Positions 14,100-22,993 of a DNA stretch of 38,599 nt are shown here, one piece after another. Origin of the DNA: Pseudomonadota bacterium. Lineage in GTDB: Bacteria > Pseudomonadota > Gammaproteobacteria > Xanthomonadales > Rhodanobacteraceae. The notes beneath the pieces are model-generated. The model was not told the origin of the DNA. It did no database searches and saw nothing but the letters and a program-made list of their open reading frames with translations. Each line of letters opens with the position of its first letter. The stretch's first letter is position 1. A program made the translations under genes and the position numbers. The stretch is taken from positions 1 to 38,599 of the forward strand of contig JAEYZH010000003.1 in NCBI GenBank assembly GCA_023430685.1, read 5' to 3'.

Positions 14100-14621
14100 A
14101 TGCTGCCTGCCGCGTTCAACCTGCAACGCTGGATCGACGAGCACCGCCACCTGCTGAAGCCGCCGGTCGGCAACAAGTGCATCGTCGACGGCGATTTCAT
14201 CGTGATGGTCGTCGGCGGGCCGAACCAGCGCACCGACTACCACCAGGAAGAAGGCCCGGAATTCTTCCTGCAGATCGAAGGCGAGATGGTGCTGCGCATC
14301 CAGGAGGACGGACGCGCGCGCGACGTCCCGATCCGCGCGGGCGAGGTGTTCTACCTGCCGCCGCGCGTGCCGCATTCCCCGCAACGCATGGCCGGCTCGG
14401 TCGGCCTCGTGATCGAGCGCAAGCGCCTCCCGCACGAGCAGGATGCGCTGATGTGGTACTGCGTCGAATGCAACCACAAGCTGTATGAAGAGTACTTCCC
14501 GCTGCGAGACATCGAGAACGACTTCCCGGCCGTGTTCGAGCGCTTCTACCGCTCGACCGACGCGCGCACCTGCGGCGCCTGCGGCCACCTCAATCCCGCG
14601 CCGGACAAATACCTCCGCTGA
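14100..14621 (+). CDS. nbaC: 3-hydroxyanthranilate 3,4-dioxygenase
   Basis: A 173-residue cupin that opens the ring of 3-hydroxyanthranilate to 2-amino-3-carboxymuconate semialdehyde (ACMS). The Fe ligands are H48 and E54 (YHQEEGPEFF) and H92 (PHSPQR), with substrate Arg R44 and E107 in place. The bacterial rubredoxin-like second metal site is complete: C121 and C124 (WYCVEC), C158 and C161 (CGACGHLNP). Length and motifs match the Cupriavidus and Pseudomonas enzymes. It lies just after the RidA-type deaminase. ACMS can cyclise to quinolinate, but the ACMS decarboxylase encoded at 21404 would divert it to catabolism. Confidence 0.96.
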   Translation: MLPAAFNLQRWIDEHRHLLKPPVGNKCIVDGDFIVMVVGGPNQRTDYHQEEGPEFFLQIEGEMVLRIQEDGRARDVPIRAGEVFYLPPRVPHSPQRMAGSVGLVIERKRLPHEQDALMWYCVECNHKLYEEYFPLRDIENDFPAVFERFYRSTDARTCGACGHLNPAPDKYLR

Positions 14622-14654
14622 GCGCGCGCGAAGCGCGAGGGGCTTTCGGCGACG

Positions 14655-16727
14655 ATGCTGCGGAGCCTGATCCAGTTCGAGCCACGCGACGTGCCGCTGC
14701 GCGTGGCCATGCGCAATGCCGCCGCGATCGTGCTGCCACTCGGCATCGGGGTCGCGACCGGCCACGTCGCGGCCGGCGTCGGCGTCGCGACCGGCGCGCT
14801 CAACACGATGTTCACCGACCAGCCCGGGCCTTACCGCCAGCGGCTGCGCCGGATGCTGCTGACCGCCTTCGCCGCGTCCGCGTCCGCATTCATCGGAAGC
14901 CTGCTCGGCGCGAGCACGCCGATGCTCGCGTTCGCGGCGCTGCTCTGGGGCATCGCCGGCGGCCTGCTGGTCGCGCTCGGTCCAGACGCGGGACGCGCGG
15001 GGCTGACCAGCATGATCCTGCTGATCGTGATGGGTGCGGAGCCACGCGACGCGTCCGGCGCGCTGGTCGCCGCGTCGCTGATCTTCGCGGGCGGCGCGCT
15101 GCAGACCGCGTTCGCGATCGCGGCGTGGCCGCTCGGACGCTACGGCCCGGAGCGCGAAAGCCTCGCTGCATTGTGCCGCGAGCTCGCGCGCGCTGCGCGC
15201 GGGCGCAGCGACCGGACCGATGCCCCGCCGCAAACGCGGGCACTGCTCGACCTCGAAAGCCAGTTGCACGGCAGCGATCGCGCGCGTGGCCCGGTGATGG
15301 AGCGCTTCCGCGTGCTCGCGGCGTTGCTCGAACGCGCGCGCCTCGAGCTGCTCGCGCTGGCCGACCTGCACGATGAGGCGAGCCGCGCGACGATCGAGCG
15401 ATTGCAGGAATACGCCGCGCGCGCGTTCGACGCGATCGCCGAAGCGCTCGAGCGCGGCGCCAGTCCGCTCGTGGCGAACTCGGCGATGGAGGGCTTCGAC
15501 GCCGCGCTCGGTGCGCTGGTCGAACTGCGGGACGGCTCCACGCTGCCGCGCGAGCGTGGCCTGCGGGCGGTCGCGGTGGTGCGCGCGGAAGTGCTGGCCG
15601 GCCAGTTGCGCGCGGCGATACGCAACGCGGCCTACGCCGGCAGCCGTGGCGAACTGCGCGAGCTCAGCGCCGAGCATGGGCTCCCGCGCCGGCTGCGTCC
15701 GCGCGATGCGATCGGCGTGCTGCGCGCGAACCTCGCGCTGTCTTCGGTGGCGTTCCGCCATGCGCTGCGCTGCGGCGCCTGCCTCGCGATCGCGGTGGTC
15801 GTCGAGCGCGCGCTCGCGCTGCCGCACGGCTACTGGATTCCGATGACGATAGCGATCGTGCTCAAGCCCGACTACGCGGGCACCTTTCGCCACGGCCTGC
15901 TGCGCGTGGCCGGTACGCTCGGCGGCCTGGTACTCGCGACCGCGCTCGTCCACTACGCGTTCGGCGGCGACTGGGAGCAGCTCGCGCTGCTCGGGCTGCT
16001 TTGCGCGGGTTACCGCCTGCTGGTCACCGTGCATTACGGACTCGGCGTGGCGCTGCTCACCGCTGCGGTGGTGGTCCTGCTGTCGTTCCACGGCGTCGAA
16101 CCCGGCGAGACGATGCAGGCACGCGGCAGCGCGAGCATCGCGGGCAGCCTGCTCGCACTCGCCGCGTACGCGCTGTGGCCGACGCGCGAACACATGCAGG
16201 TCCGCCCCGCGCTCGCAGGGATGCTGGATGCGTACCGCGTCTACTTCCACGACCTGCTGCGCGGCGACGCCGCCACGCGCGCGCGCTCGCGCCGCGCCGC
16301 GCGCAGTGCGCGCTCCAACGCCGAGGCCTCGCTCGCGCGCCTGCGCGGCGAGCCCGGCGCCGATCGGCGCCTGCTCGCGCTCGCCGAGGCGCTGTTCGCA
16401 AACGCGAACCGGCTCATCCGCGCGAGCATGCTGCTCGAGGCGGCGCTCGGCGAAGCGGCGTTGCGTCCGGCCGGCATCGACCTGCTCGCGTTCGCAAGCG
16501 AAGTGGAGGCACGCATGCAGGCACTCGCGACGAGCCTGCGCGACGGTCACGCACCGGCTTCGGCGTTCCTGCGTCGCCGGGAACGCGCACTCGCGGCCGC
16601 GCTCGGGGACTGCGGCGACGAAGAGTCGGCCCATCGCGCCGCGATCGCCGAAGCGCTCGACCGCATCACCGACGCACTCGACTCGATCGCGCACCTGCTC
16701 GCGACGCCGCAACCTGCCACCGCGTAG
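14655..16727 (+). CDS. FUSC/YccS-family membrane protein (putative aromatic-compound exporter)
   Basis: A 690-residue protein with two blocks of transmembrane helices (about 20-165 and 365-510), each followed by a helical soluble region rich in Ala/Arg/Glu. This is the arrangement of YccS/YhfK and AaeB-like FUSC proteins. The second block carries LPHGYWIPMTIAIVLKPDYA and GTFRHGLLRVAGTLGGLVLA, the FUSC signature in which YW.P.T and GT..R..GT.GG recur. It starts 33 bp after nbaC on the same strand. AaeB pumps aromatic acids, so export of aromatic kynurenine-pathway intermediates is an attractive but unproven role. There is no frameshift or truncation. Confidence 0.88.
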   Translation: MLRSLIQFEPRDVPLRVAMRNAAAIVLPLGIGVATGHVAAGVGVATGALNTMFTDQPGPYRQRLRRMLLTAFAASASAFIGSLLGASTPMLAFAALLWGIAGGLLVALGPDAGRAGLTSMILLIVMGAEPRDASGALVAASLIFAGGALQTAFAIAAWPLGRYGPERESLAALCRELARAARGRSDRTDAPPQTRALLDLESQLHGSDRARGPVMERFRVLAALLERARLELLALADLHDEASRATIERLQEYAARAFDAIAEALERGASPLVANSAMEGFDAALGALVELRDGSTLPRERGLRAVAVVRAEVLAGQLRAAIRNAAYAGSRGELRELSAEHGLPRRLRPRDAIGVLRANLALSSVAFRHALRCGACLAIAVVVERALALPHGYWIPMTIAIVLKPDYAGTFRHGLLRVAGTLGGLVLATALVHYAFGGDWEQLALLGLLCAGYRLLVTVHYGLGVALLTAAVVVLLSFHGVEPGETMQARGSASIAGSLLALAAYALWPTREHMQVRPALAGMLDAYRVYFHDLLRGDAATRARSRRAARSARSNAEASLARLRGEPGADRRLLALAEALFANANRLIRASMLLEAALGEAALRPAGIDLLAFASEVEARMQALATSLRDGHAPASAFLRRRERALAAALGDCGDEESAHRAAIAEALDRITDALDSIAHLLATPQPATA

Positions 16728-17068
16728 GCTGGACGACCGCAGGTCGGCCGGCTGCACTTCGAAGCAGTGACCGACCCGGGGGATTTGTGGAAAGGTAACC
16801 CTCGAGTTGCCGCGCCGTTCGAGGCAAGGGCGGCCGGCGAGGCTCCACGCGTCCAGCCTGCGAAATCCACTATCACGTCGTGCCCAGGCGTCCACTCCGG
16901 GGAATCCACCGGCCGTGGTAGATTGCGGCCGCGGATTCGGGAGGGGGATCCAGCGGCCGGCGCGCAAGATCGCGGCGGTGCCGCGCATCCGCAGCATGAC
17001 CACAGCCATCCACGCGCCACGCGCGGTGTCGATGGCGACGTGTCGCCATTCATCCGGGGGAGAGACCG
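16728..17068. other. 341-bp non-coding stretch with degenerate repeat
   Basis: No credible gene. The first 40 bases (CTGGACGACCGCAGGTCGGC and on) resemble the non-coding stretch at 14013-14055 (CTGGACGGTCGCAGGCCAGC), so this is a short dispersed repeat. GTCCAGCCTGCG near 16851 is the near-complement of the GTAGGCTGGAC start, giving an imperfect inverted arrangement. A -10-like TAGATT lies at 16919, and GGGGGAGAG directly precedes the protease gene as its ribosome site. Confidence 0.5.
16919..16924 (+). promoter_or_regulatory. Candidate -10 element for the secreted protease gene
   Basis: TAGATT followed by GCGGCC, 144 bases before the protease ATG. It matches the motif seen upstream of nbaC (TAGACT plus GCGGGC). 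No good -35 is visible. Confidence 0.35.
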
Positions 17069-20000
17069 ATGTCACGCACACCATCCGGTTCCGGGAGGAA
17101 CCGCGCCACCCGCTGCGGCGGATCGGGGCGCAGCCTGCAACTGCTCGCATTCCTCGCTGCGCTGCTGGTGTCGGCGACGGCGATCGCGATCCAGCCCTGG
17201 GAAGGGCGGCCGCCCAAGCTCCAGCGCGCGTTCATCGCGCCCGAACTCATGGTGCAGCCCGAGCTTGCGCAGACGCTGCATCTCGATGCATCCACGCCCG
17301 CGGAGCCCGCGATCGAGTCGTTCCTGCGTCGCGCCGGCGGAAGCTGGGAGATGCGCTGGGACCTGCGCGCCGACCGCCCGAACCTGATCCAGGGCAGCGG
17401 CATCGGGCTGCTGCCCGGACGCGGGAACACTCTCGCGCCGGACTCGCTCGGCCTGCACGCGGGCGATGCGGTCGACCTCGGCGTCGTCGAGGCGCGCCTG
17501 CGTGGCTTCATCGAGGCCAACCGCGACCTGCTCAAGACCGACGGACTCGATTTCGAGCTCGATGCGGCCAACAGCACGCCGTACGGCGACGGCGCCACCC
17601 ACTGGTTCGTTGCGTTCGCGCAGGTGCACGAAGGCGTGCGCGTCGATGGCGCGCAGCTGTTCTTCCGCCTCTCGCACGGCAACCTCGTGCAGTTCGGCAG
17701 CGAGCGCGTCGCACCCGTGGTGATCGACACGCAACCGGTATCCGGGCGCGACCAGGCGTTCGACCTCGCCTGGCGCGAACTCGGCTTCGCGGCCGACGTC
17801 GAACTGTCGGAAGTGATCGAAGCCGGCGAGCGCGTGCTGTTGCCGGTTGCACCTGCCGGTGAAATCGCGGGCGAACGCTTCATCGGCACCGCGGGCAGCG
17901 GCTACGAGCACCGGCTCGCCTGGCGCTTCGTGTTCCGCCTTGTCGACGATCCGACCACCTATGAAGTCCTGTTCGACGCGCATGCGAACCGCGTGATCGA
18001 AGTTCGCAACCTCACGCTCAACGTCGACGCGACGGTCACCGGCGGCATCTATCCGACCACCAACACCGATCCCGAGGTGGTGGTGCCGATGCCGTTTGCG
18101 AGCGTGACCAACAACGGCACCAAGATCACCGACGCACTCGGCATCTACGACTACACCGGCGGCACCGCGACCGTGACGCTCAACGGCCGCTACTTCCGCA
18201 TGTCGGACAACTGCGGCTCGATTTCGCTGACCAACAACACCACCGGCAACCTCGCGTTCGGCACCAGTGGCGGCACCGACTGCACGACGCCCGGCGTCGG
18301 CGGCGCGGGCAACACGCACGCATCGCGCACGGGCTTCTACCACCTGACCAACATCAACCGCAAAGCCGTGACGTTCCTGCCGGGCAATTCGTGGCTGGGC
18401 ACCACCGTCACCGCGAACATGAACGTCAACGACCAGTGCAACGCGGGCTGGAACGGCACGTCGATGAGCTTCTTCCGCTCCGGCGGCGGCTGCTCGAACA
18501 CCGGCGAGATCGCCGCGGTGTTCCTGCACGAGTGGGGCCACGGCATGGACCAGAACAGCGGCGGTGCGGCCAGCGAGTACGGCACCGGCGAGGCCGTCGG
18601 CGACACGTTCGCGTTCCTCGAAACCAAGGATTCGTGCATCGGCCACAACTTCATCCCGGGCCAGCCCTGCCACAACTGCGGCACCTGCACCGGCGTCCGC
18701 GACGTGGAAGCGTTCAGCACGCGCGGAACCGCGGTGGTCGCGAAGCCCTCGCTGATCACGAACAACGGCGGCCCGAACTGCGACCGCTGGGCCTGTCCGT
18801 TCCTGCAGCAGGGCATTTTTCCCTACCAGGGACCGATGGGGTACGAGGGCCATTGCGAAAGCTACATCGCGAGCTCGGCCAACTGGGACCTGACGCAGTC
18901 GCTGGTCGAGGAGTTCGGCGAAGCCCAGGGCTGGCAGGAGATGGACCGCATCTGGTACGGCAGCCTCGTGCCGAGCAAGAGCGCGTACCGCATCACCTCC
19001 GGCGGGCAGTGCAACATCAATGCCGCGATCGACGGCTGCGGCTCGAGCAACTGGTACACGGTGTTCCTCGCTGCCGACGACGACAACGGCAACCTCGCCG
19101 ACGGCACGCCGAATGCCTGCCGCATCTGGGATGCGTTCAAGGCGCACGACATCGCATGCGGCGCGCGTCCGATATGTACCGCGAGCGGCGCAGCCGATTT
19201 CACGCTCGCCGCGCCCGCGCCGTCGCAGTCCACGTGCGCGCCGGGATCGGCCGCGTACACGATCGAGGTCGGGAGCCAGTCGGGCTTCAGCGCACCGGTC
19301 ACGCTGTCGACGGGCGCGCTGCCCGCCGGCGTCACGGCTGCGTTCGTGCCGAATCCGGTCGTCCCCGGCGGCAACGCGGTGCTGACGCTGACGGCGTCGG
19401 CCGCGGCCGTGGCGGGAACGTATCCGGTCACGGTCAACGGGGCCGCGAGCGGCAGCGCGGGACATTCGGTGCAGGTCGAACTCATCGTCACCGCCGGTGC
19501 GCCGACTGCGCCCACGCTCGCGTCGCCGGCCGACGGCGCCTCCGGCGTCCCGGTAGCGCCGACGCTGTCGTGGAACGCGGCCGCGAACGCGGCGTCCTAC
19601 ACGCTCGAGGTCGCGACCGACGCCGGCTTCGCGAACATCGTGTCCAGCGCCGCCGGGCTCGCGACGACGAGCCATGTCGCGACCGGGCTGTCGGCCGGCA
19701 CCACGTACTTCTGGCGCGTGCGGTCGGTCAACGGCTGCGGCAGCGCGTTGTCGGCGGTACGCAGCTTCACGACCGCGAACATCCTCTGCGCGACGCCGAA
19801 TGCCGCGATCCCCGACAACAACGCCACCGGATTCACGAGTTCGATCACGACCAGCGACCCCGCGACGCTCAGCGGCCTCAAGGTGATCGTGCGCGCGAAC
19901 CACACCTACGTCGGCGACCTGTCGTTCCGGCTGACGCGCGGAGCGACCAATGCGTTGCTCGTCGACCGCCCCGGCGTGCCCGGCACCAGCTTCGGATGCA

Positions 20001-21295
20001 GCGGCGACAACGTCGACGTCACGCTCGACGATGCAGCCGCGACGCCGGTCGAAACCCAGTGCGCGGGCAGTCCCCCGGCGATCAGCGGCACGCATGCGCC
20101 GAACAACCCGATCGCGCCGTTCCTCGGCCAGGCGTTCGCAGGCACCTGGTCGCTGACTGCGACCGACGCAGCGAGCTCGGACACCGGCACGCTGCTCGAA
20201 TGGTGCCTCGTACCCGAAACCACATCGGTGCCGGAGACGCACACGGTCGGCGGCACGGTCGCGGGCCTTGCAGGCACGGGCCTCGTGCTCTCGCTCAATG
20301 GCGGTGCGCAGACGCTCGCGATCCCGGCCAACGGCGGATTCACGTTCCCGACCGCGCTCGCGACCGGCAGCAGCTACGCGGTCACGGTCGCGACGCAGCC
20401 ATCGAGCCCGAGCCAGACCTGCAGCATCGCGAACGGCAGCGGGCAGGTCGGTGCGAGCGACGTGACCAATGTCGCCGTCACCTGCGTGACCAACGCCTAC
20501 ACCGTCGGCGGCTCCGTCACGGGCCTCGCGGGCAGCGGCCTCGTGCTCTCGCTCAACGGCGGCGCGCAGTCGCTGCCGGTGTCCGCGAACGGTGCGTTCA
20601 CGTTCCCGGCCGCGATCGCGAGCGGCAGCAGCTATGCCGTGACCGTCGCGGCGCAGCCGTCTTCGCCCTGGCAGACCTGTACCGTCAGCGGCGGCAGCGG
20701 CACGGTCGGCGCCTCGAACGTCACCAGCGTGCAGGTCGCGTGCACGACCAATGCCTACACGATCGGAGGCAACGTGAGTGGCCTCGCCGGCACGGGCCTC
20801 GTGCTCTCGCTCGATGGCGGCGCGCAGTCGTTGCCGGTGTCCGCGAACGGCGCGTTCACATTCCCGGCCGCGATCGCGAGCGGCAGCAGCTATGCCGTGA
20901 CCGTCGCGTCGCAGCCGTCCTCGCCCGGGCAGACCTGCACTGTCAGCGGCGGCAGCGGCACGGTCGGCGCCTCGAACGTCACAAGCGTGCAGGTCGCGTG
21001 CACGACCAACGCCTACACGATCGGCGGCAACGTGAGCGGCCTCGTCGGCACGGGCCTCGTGCTCTCGCTCAATGGCGGCGCGCAGACGCTGCCCGTCGCA
21101 GCCGACGGCAGCTTCGCGTTCCCGCAGCCGCTCGCGAGCGGCGCGGCTTACGTGGTCGACGTCGCGAGCCAGCCCGCGAACCCGCCGGGCCTGTGCGCCG
21201 TCGTGAACGGCAGCGGCACGGTGGTCGCCGGCGATGTCGTCGACATCGTCGTGACCTGCCTCGAACGGATCTTCGCCGACGGCTTCGACGGCTGA
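17069..21295 (+). CDS. Large secreted zinc metallopeptidase (M36/thermolysin-like) with FN3-like, P-domain and tandem repeat regions
   Basis: A 1408-residue protein. A twin-basic signal peptide (hydrophobic LQLLAFLAALLVSATAIA) is followed by a propeptide of FTP/PepSY type (about 60-290; DGATHWFVAFAQVHEGVRVD). The catalytic domain has HEWGH at 487-491 and a probable third ligand in GTGEAVGD (E508), and many Cys in pairs. After it come a beta-sandwich (about 710-815), an FN3-like module (SPADGASGVPVAPTLSWNAA), a proprotein-convertase P-domain (about 910-1050; YVGDLSFRLTR) and four 86-residue repeats, ending ERIFADGFDG. GGGGGAGAG precedes the ATG. It probably degrades extracellular protein; exact MEROPS family and processing are not certain. 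It sits between genes of the kynurenine route without an obvious link. Confidence 0.87.
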   Translation: MSRTPSGSGRNRATRCGGSGRSLQLLAFLAALLVSATAIAIQPWEGRPPKLQRAFIAPELMVQPELAQTLHLDASTPAEPAIESFLRRAGGSWEMRWDLRADRPNLIQGSGIGLLPGRGNTLAPDSLGLHAGDAVDLGVVEARLRGFIEANRDLLKTDGLDFELDAANSTPYGDGATHWFVAFAQVHEGVRVDGAQLFFRLSHGNLVQFGSERVAPVVIDTQPVSGRDQAFDLAWRELGFAADVELSEVIEAGERVLLPVAPAGEIAGERFIGTAGSGYEHRLAWRFVFRLVDDPTTYEVLFDAHANRVIEVRNLTLNVDATVTGGIYPTTNTDPEVVVPMPFASVTNNGTKITDALGIYDYTGGTATVTLNGRYFRMSDNCGSISLTNNTTGNLAFGTSGGTDCTTPGVGGAGNTHASRTGFYHLTNINRKAVTFLPGNSWLGTTVTANMNVNDQCNAGWNGTSMSFFRSGGGCSNTGEIAAVFLHEWGHGMDQNSGGAASEYGTGEAVGDTFAFLETKDSCIGHNFIPGQPCHNCGTCTGVRDVEAFSTRGTAVVAKPSLITNNGGPNCDRWACPFLQQGIFPYQGPMGYEGHCESYIASSANWDLTQSLVEEFGEAQGWQEMDRIWYGSLVPSKSAYRITSGGQCNINAAIDGCGSSNWYTVFLAADDDNGNLADGTPNACRIWDAFKAHDIACGARPICTASGAADFTLAAPAPSQSTCAPGSAAYTIEVGSQSGFSAPVTLSTGALPAGVTAAFVPNPVVPGGNAVLTLTASAAAVAGTYPVTVNGAASGSAGHSVQVELIVTAGAPTAPTLASPADGASGVPVAPTLSWNAAANAASYTLEVATDAGFANIVSSAAGLATTSHVATGLSAGTTYFWRVRSVNGCGSALSAVRSFTTANILCATPNAAIPDNNATGFTSSITTSDPATLSGLKVIVRANHTYVGDLSFRLTRGATNALLVDRPGVPGTSFGCSGDNVDVTLDDAAATPVETQCAGSPPAISGTHAPNNPIAPFLGQAFAGTWSLTATDAASSDTGTLLEWCLVPETTSVPETHTVGGTVAGLAGTGLVLSLNGGAQTLAIPANGGFTFPTALATGSSYAVTVATQPSSPSQTCSIANGSGQVGASDVTNVAVTCVTNAYTVGGSVTGLAGSGLVLSLNGGAQSLPVSANGAFTFPAAIASGSSYAVTVAAQPSSPWQTCTVSGGSGTVGASNVTSVQVACTTNAYTIGGNVSGLAGTGLVLSLDGGAQSLPVSANGAFTFPAAIASGSSYAVTVASQPSSPGQTCTVSGGSGTVGASNVTSVQVACTTNAYTIGGNVSGLVGTGLVLSLNGGAQTLPVAADGSFAFPQPLASGAAYVVDVASQPANPPGLCAVVNGSGTVVAGDVVDIVVTCLERIFADGFDG
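20240..21271 (+). repeat. Four tandem 258-bp repeats inside the protease gene
   Basis: Units begin at 20240, 20498, 20756 and 21014, exactly 258 bp (86 codons) apart. Each encodes a carboxypeptidase-regulatory-like module with (H/Y)T(V/I)GG, then SGLAGTGLVLSLNGGAQ, FTFPAAIASGSSYAVTV and QTC...GSGTVGASNVT. Units 2 and 3 are almost identical at the DNA level; units 1 and 4 are more diverged. Confidence 0.93.
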
Positions 21296-21312
21296 CGAGG
21301 GTCCAGGTCCGC

Positions 21313-21345
21313 ACGGGAACCTCCGGCACGCACGGAGGTTCCCGT
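21313..21345 (+). terminator. Hairpin terminator after the protease gene
   Basis: A perfect 12-bp stem (ACGGGAACCTCC with its complement) around a 9-base loop, 17 bases after the protease stop. No T-run follows, so it may act as a stabilising or Rho-assisted end. Confidence 0.65.
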
Positions 21346-21389
21346 CGCGGTTCCGGAACGCAGCGCACGCGACGGGCGCGGCCTGCGGT

Positions 21390-21395
21390 TACACT
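21390..21395 (+). promoter_or_regulatory. Candidate -10 element for the ACMS decarboxylase gene (leaderless)
   Basis: TACACT followed by TGCACGCC and then the ATG at 21404. Transcription would start at or within a base or two of the ATG, and no Shine-Dalgarno site is present. Same layout as before the aldehyde dehydrogenase gene. Confidence 0.4.
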
Positions 21396-21403
21396 TGCAC
21401 GCC

Positions 21404-22423
21404 ATGCTGAAGATCGACACGCACGCCCACATCCTGCCGCCGCGCTGGCCGAACCTCGCCGAGAAGTACGGCGACGACCGCTTCCCGGTCATGATCGACG
21501 CCGACGGGCGCCACCGCATCTACAAGGACGGCAAGTTCTTCCGCGAAGTCTGGGCGAACGCATTCGACCCCGACGTGCGGATCGCCGACTACGCGAAATT
21601 CGGCGTCGACGTGCAGGTGGTGTCGACCGTGCCCGTGCTGTTCTCGTACTGGGCCAGGCCGAACCAGGCGCTCGAACTGCACCGCCACCTCAACGACCAC
21701 ATGGCCGAGGTGTGCAGGCGCCACCCGCGTCACTACGCGGGCATCGGCACGGTGCCGCTGCAGTCGCCGACGCTCGCGATCCAGGAAATGGAACGCTGCA
21801 TCGACCAGCTTGGCCTGCAAGGCGTGCAGATCGGCTCGCACTGCGGCGACTGGAACCTCGACGCGCCCGAACTGTTCCCGTTCTTCGAGGCCGCAGCCGA
21901 ACTCGGCGCGGCGATCCTCGTGCATCCCTGGGACATGATGGGCGCGTCGTCGATGCCGAAGTACTGGCTGCCGTGGCTGGTCGGCATGCCGGCCGAGCAG
22001 TCGCGCGCGGCCTGCTGCCTGATCTTCGGCGGCGTGCTCGAGCGCCTGCCGCGGCTGCGCGTCTGCTTCGCGCATGGCGGTGGCGCATTCCCGTACACGA
22101 TCGGGCGCATCGAGCATGGCTTCCGCATGCGCCCCGATCTCGTCGCGACCGACAACGCGCGCAATCCGCGCGACTACCTCGGGCGCATCTACTTCGACTC
22201 CTGCGTGCACGATGCGGCCGCGCTGCGCTACCTGCTGGATGTCGCGGGCGCGGACCACGTGATGCTCGGCACCGATTACCCATTCCCGCTCGGCGAACAG
22301 GAACCCGGCAGCGGCATCGCGGCGCTCGGCCTGCCGCCCGCCGACGAGGCACGCCTGTTCCACCGCACCGCGCTCGAATGGCTCGGGCTCCCCGCCACCC
22401 GATTCGCGAACGATCCGGAGTGA
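21404..22423 (+). CDS. Aminocarboxymuconate-semialdehyde decarboxylase (ACMSD), amidohydrolase family
   Basis: A 339-residue zinc amidohydrolase that decarboxylates ACMS to 2-aminomuconate semialdehyde. Metal and catalytic residues are in place: H7 and H9 (IDTHAHILP), H174 (ILVHPWDMMG), H224 (FAHGGGAFPY) and D291 (GTDYPFPLGE). Phrases such as THAHILPPRWPNLAEKYG and SSMPKYWLPWLVGMPAE are characteristic of ACMSD and not of general amidohydrolases. The ATG at 21404 is used; a TTG at 21395 is possible but lies within the likely promoter. It competes with spontaneous quinolinate formation, and its product is the substrate inferred for the aldehyde dehydrogenase at 10021. Confidence 0.93.
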   Translation: MLKIDTHAHILPPRWPNLAEKYGDDRFPVMIDADGRHRIYKDGKFFREVWANAFDPDVRIADYAKFGVDVQVVSTVPVLFSYWARPNQALELHRHLNDHMAEVCRRHPRHYAGIGTVPLQSPTLAIQEMERCIDQLGLQGVQIGSHCGDWNLDAPELFPFFEAAAELGAAILVHPWDMMGASSMPKYWLPWLVGMPAEQSRAACCLIFGGVLERLPRLRVCFAHGGGAFPYTIGRIEHGFRMRPDLVATDNARNPRDYLGRIYFDSCVHDAAALRYLLDVAGADHVMLGTDYPFPLGEQEPGSGIAALGLPPADEARLFHRTALEWLGLPATRFANDPE

Positions 22424-22428
22424 ACCCC

Positions 22429-22944
22429 TTGAAGACTGCCTGCCTGCTGCCCGCGTTTCTCGTCGCCGCCGCTGCCTTCGCGCAAGACGGCAGTTACTCC
22501 CTGCATGATGGGCAGGTGCGTTTCAGCGTGCCGGCCGAATGGGTCGCCGTGATGCAGAAGACCGACGGCAATCCGCAGGCGATCGCGTTCCAGGTACCCG
22601 ATCCCGCCACGCAAGGCAGCGACGACGTCGCGAGCGTCACGGTGAAGTCGCGCCACCTCGCCAACGGGGCGCAGTACGGCATCGTCGTGCGCGAGCAGTT
22701 CGACCACGCGCGCCAGCAACCCGGTTACGAAGCCGATCCCGCGGGTACCGACGCGGCGACCCATCGTTACCACGTCGTGCGCGGCAAGACGAAGTACGTC
22801 GTGCGCGACAGCTTCGCGCAGGTCGGCGGGGTCGCGGTCGAGGTGCGCTGCCAGCGCCCGTTGCTCGAGGCGACCGAGGCCTCGTGGAACGCGCGCTTCG
22901 ACGCCGAGTGCGGCAGCGTCGTCGCGTCGCTCGCGAACCCGTGA
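22429..22944 (+). CDS. Exported hypothetical protein
   Basis: A 171-residue protein with a signal peptide (MKTACLLPAFLVAAAAFAQD after a TTG start). The TTG at 22429 is preferred because GGAG ends eight bases before it; a GTG at 22420 overlapping the ACMSD stop would add only three residues. The mature part opens SYSLHDGQVRFSVPAEWVAV and later has YGIVVREQFDHARQQPGYEA and DSFAQVGGVAVEVRCQRPLL. It resembles small periplasmic proteins of the DUF1795/PsbP-like type that recur beside unrelated genes; the family link is not firm. It is sandwiched between ACMSD and kynureninase on one transcript. Confidence 0.78.
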   Translation: MKTACLLPAFLVAAAAFAQDGSYSLHDGQVRFSVPAEWVAVMQKTDGNPQAIAFQVPDPATQGSDDVASVTVKSRHLANGAQYGIVVREQFDHARQQPGYEADPAGTDAATHRYHVVRGKTKYVVRDSFAQVGGVAVEVRCQRPLLEATEASWNARFDAECGSVVASLANP

Positions 22945-22993
22945 TGCCGTCGCCGTCCGCCGCCACCGCGCGCGCCAGCCGCGAGGTCCCGAC

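Noticed and set aside
13962..17150. 1062-codon minus-strand frame opposite nbaC and the FUSC gene
   Set aside because: Very long but antisense to two well-supported genes and made of Arg/Ala/Gln/Glu-rich low-complexity text; an effect of high GC, not a gene.
17072..20242. 1056-codon minus-strand frame opposite the protease
   Set aside because: Antisense to a protein with a signal peptide, HEWGH site and domain repeats; no motif of its own.
18391..22944. 1517-codon plus-strand frame spanning the protease and ACMSD genes
   Set aside because: Only its last ~172 codons correspond to a gene (the exported protein at 22429); the rest is out of frame with the protease and ACMSD.
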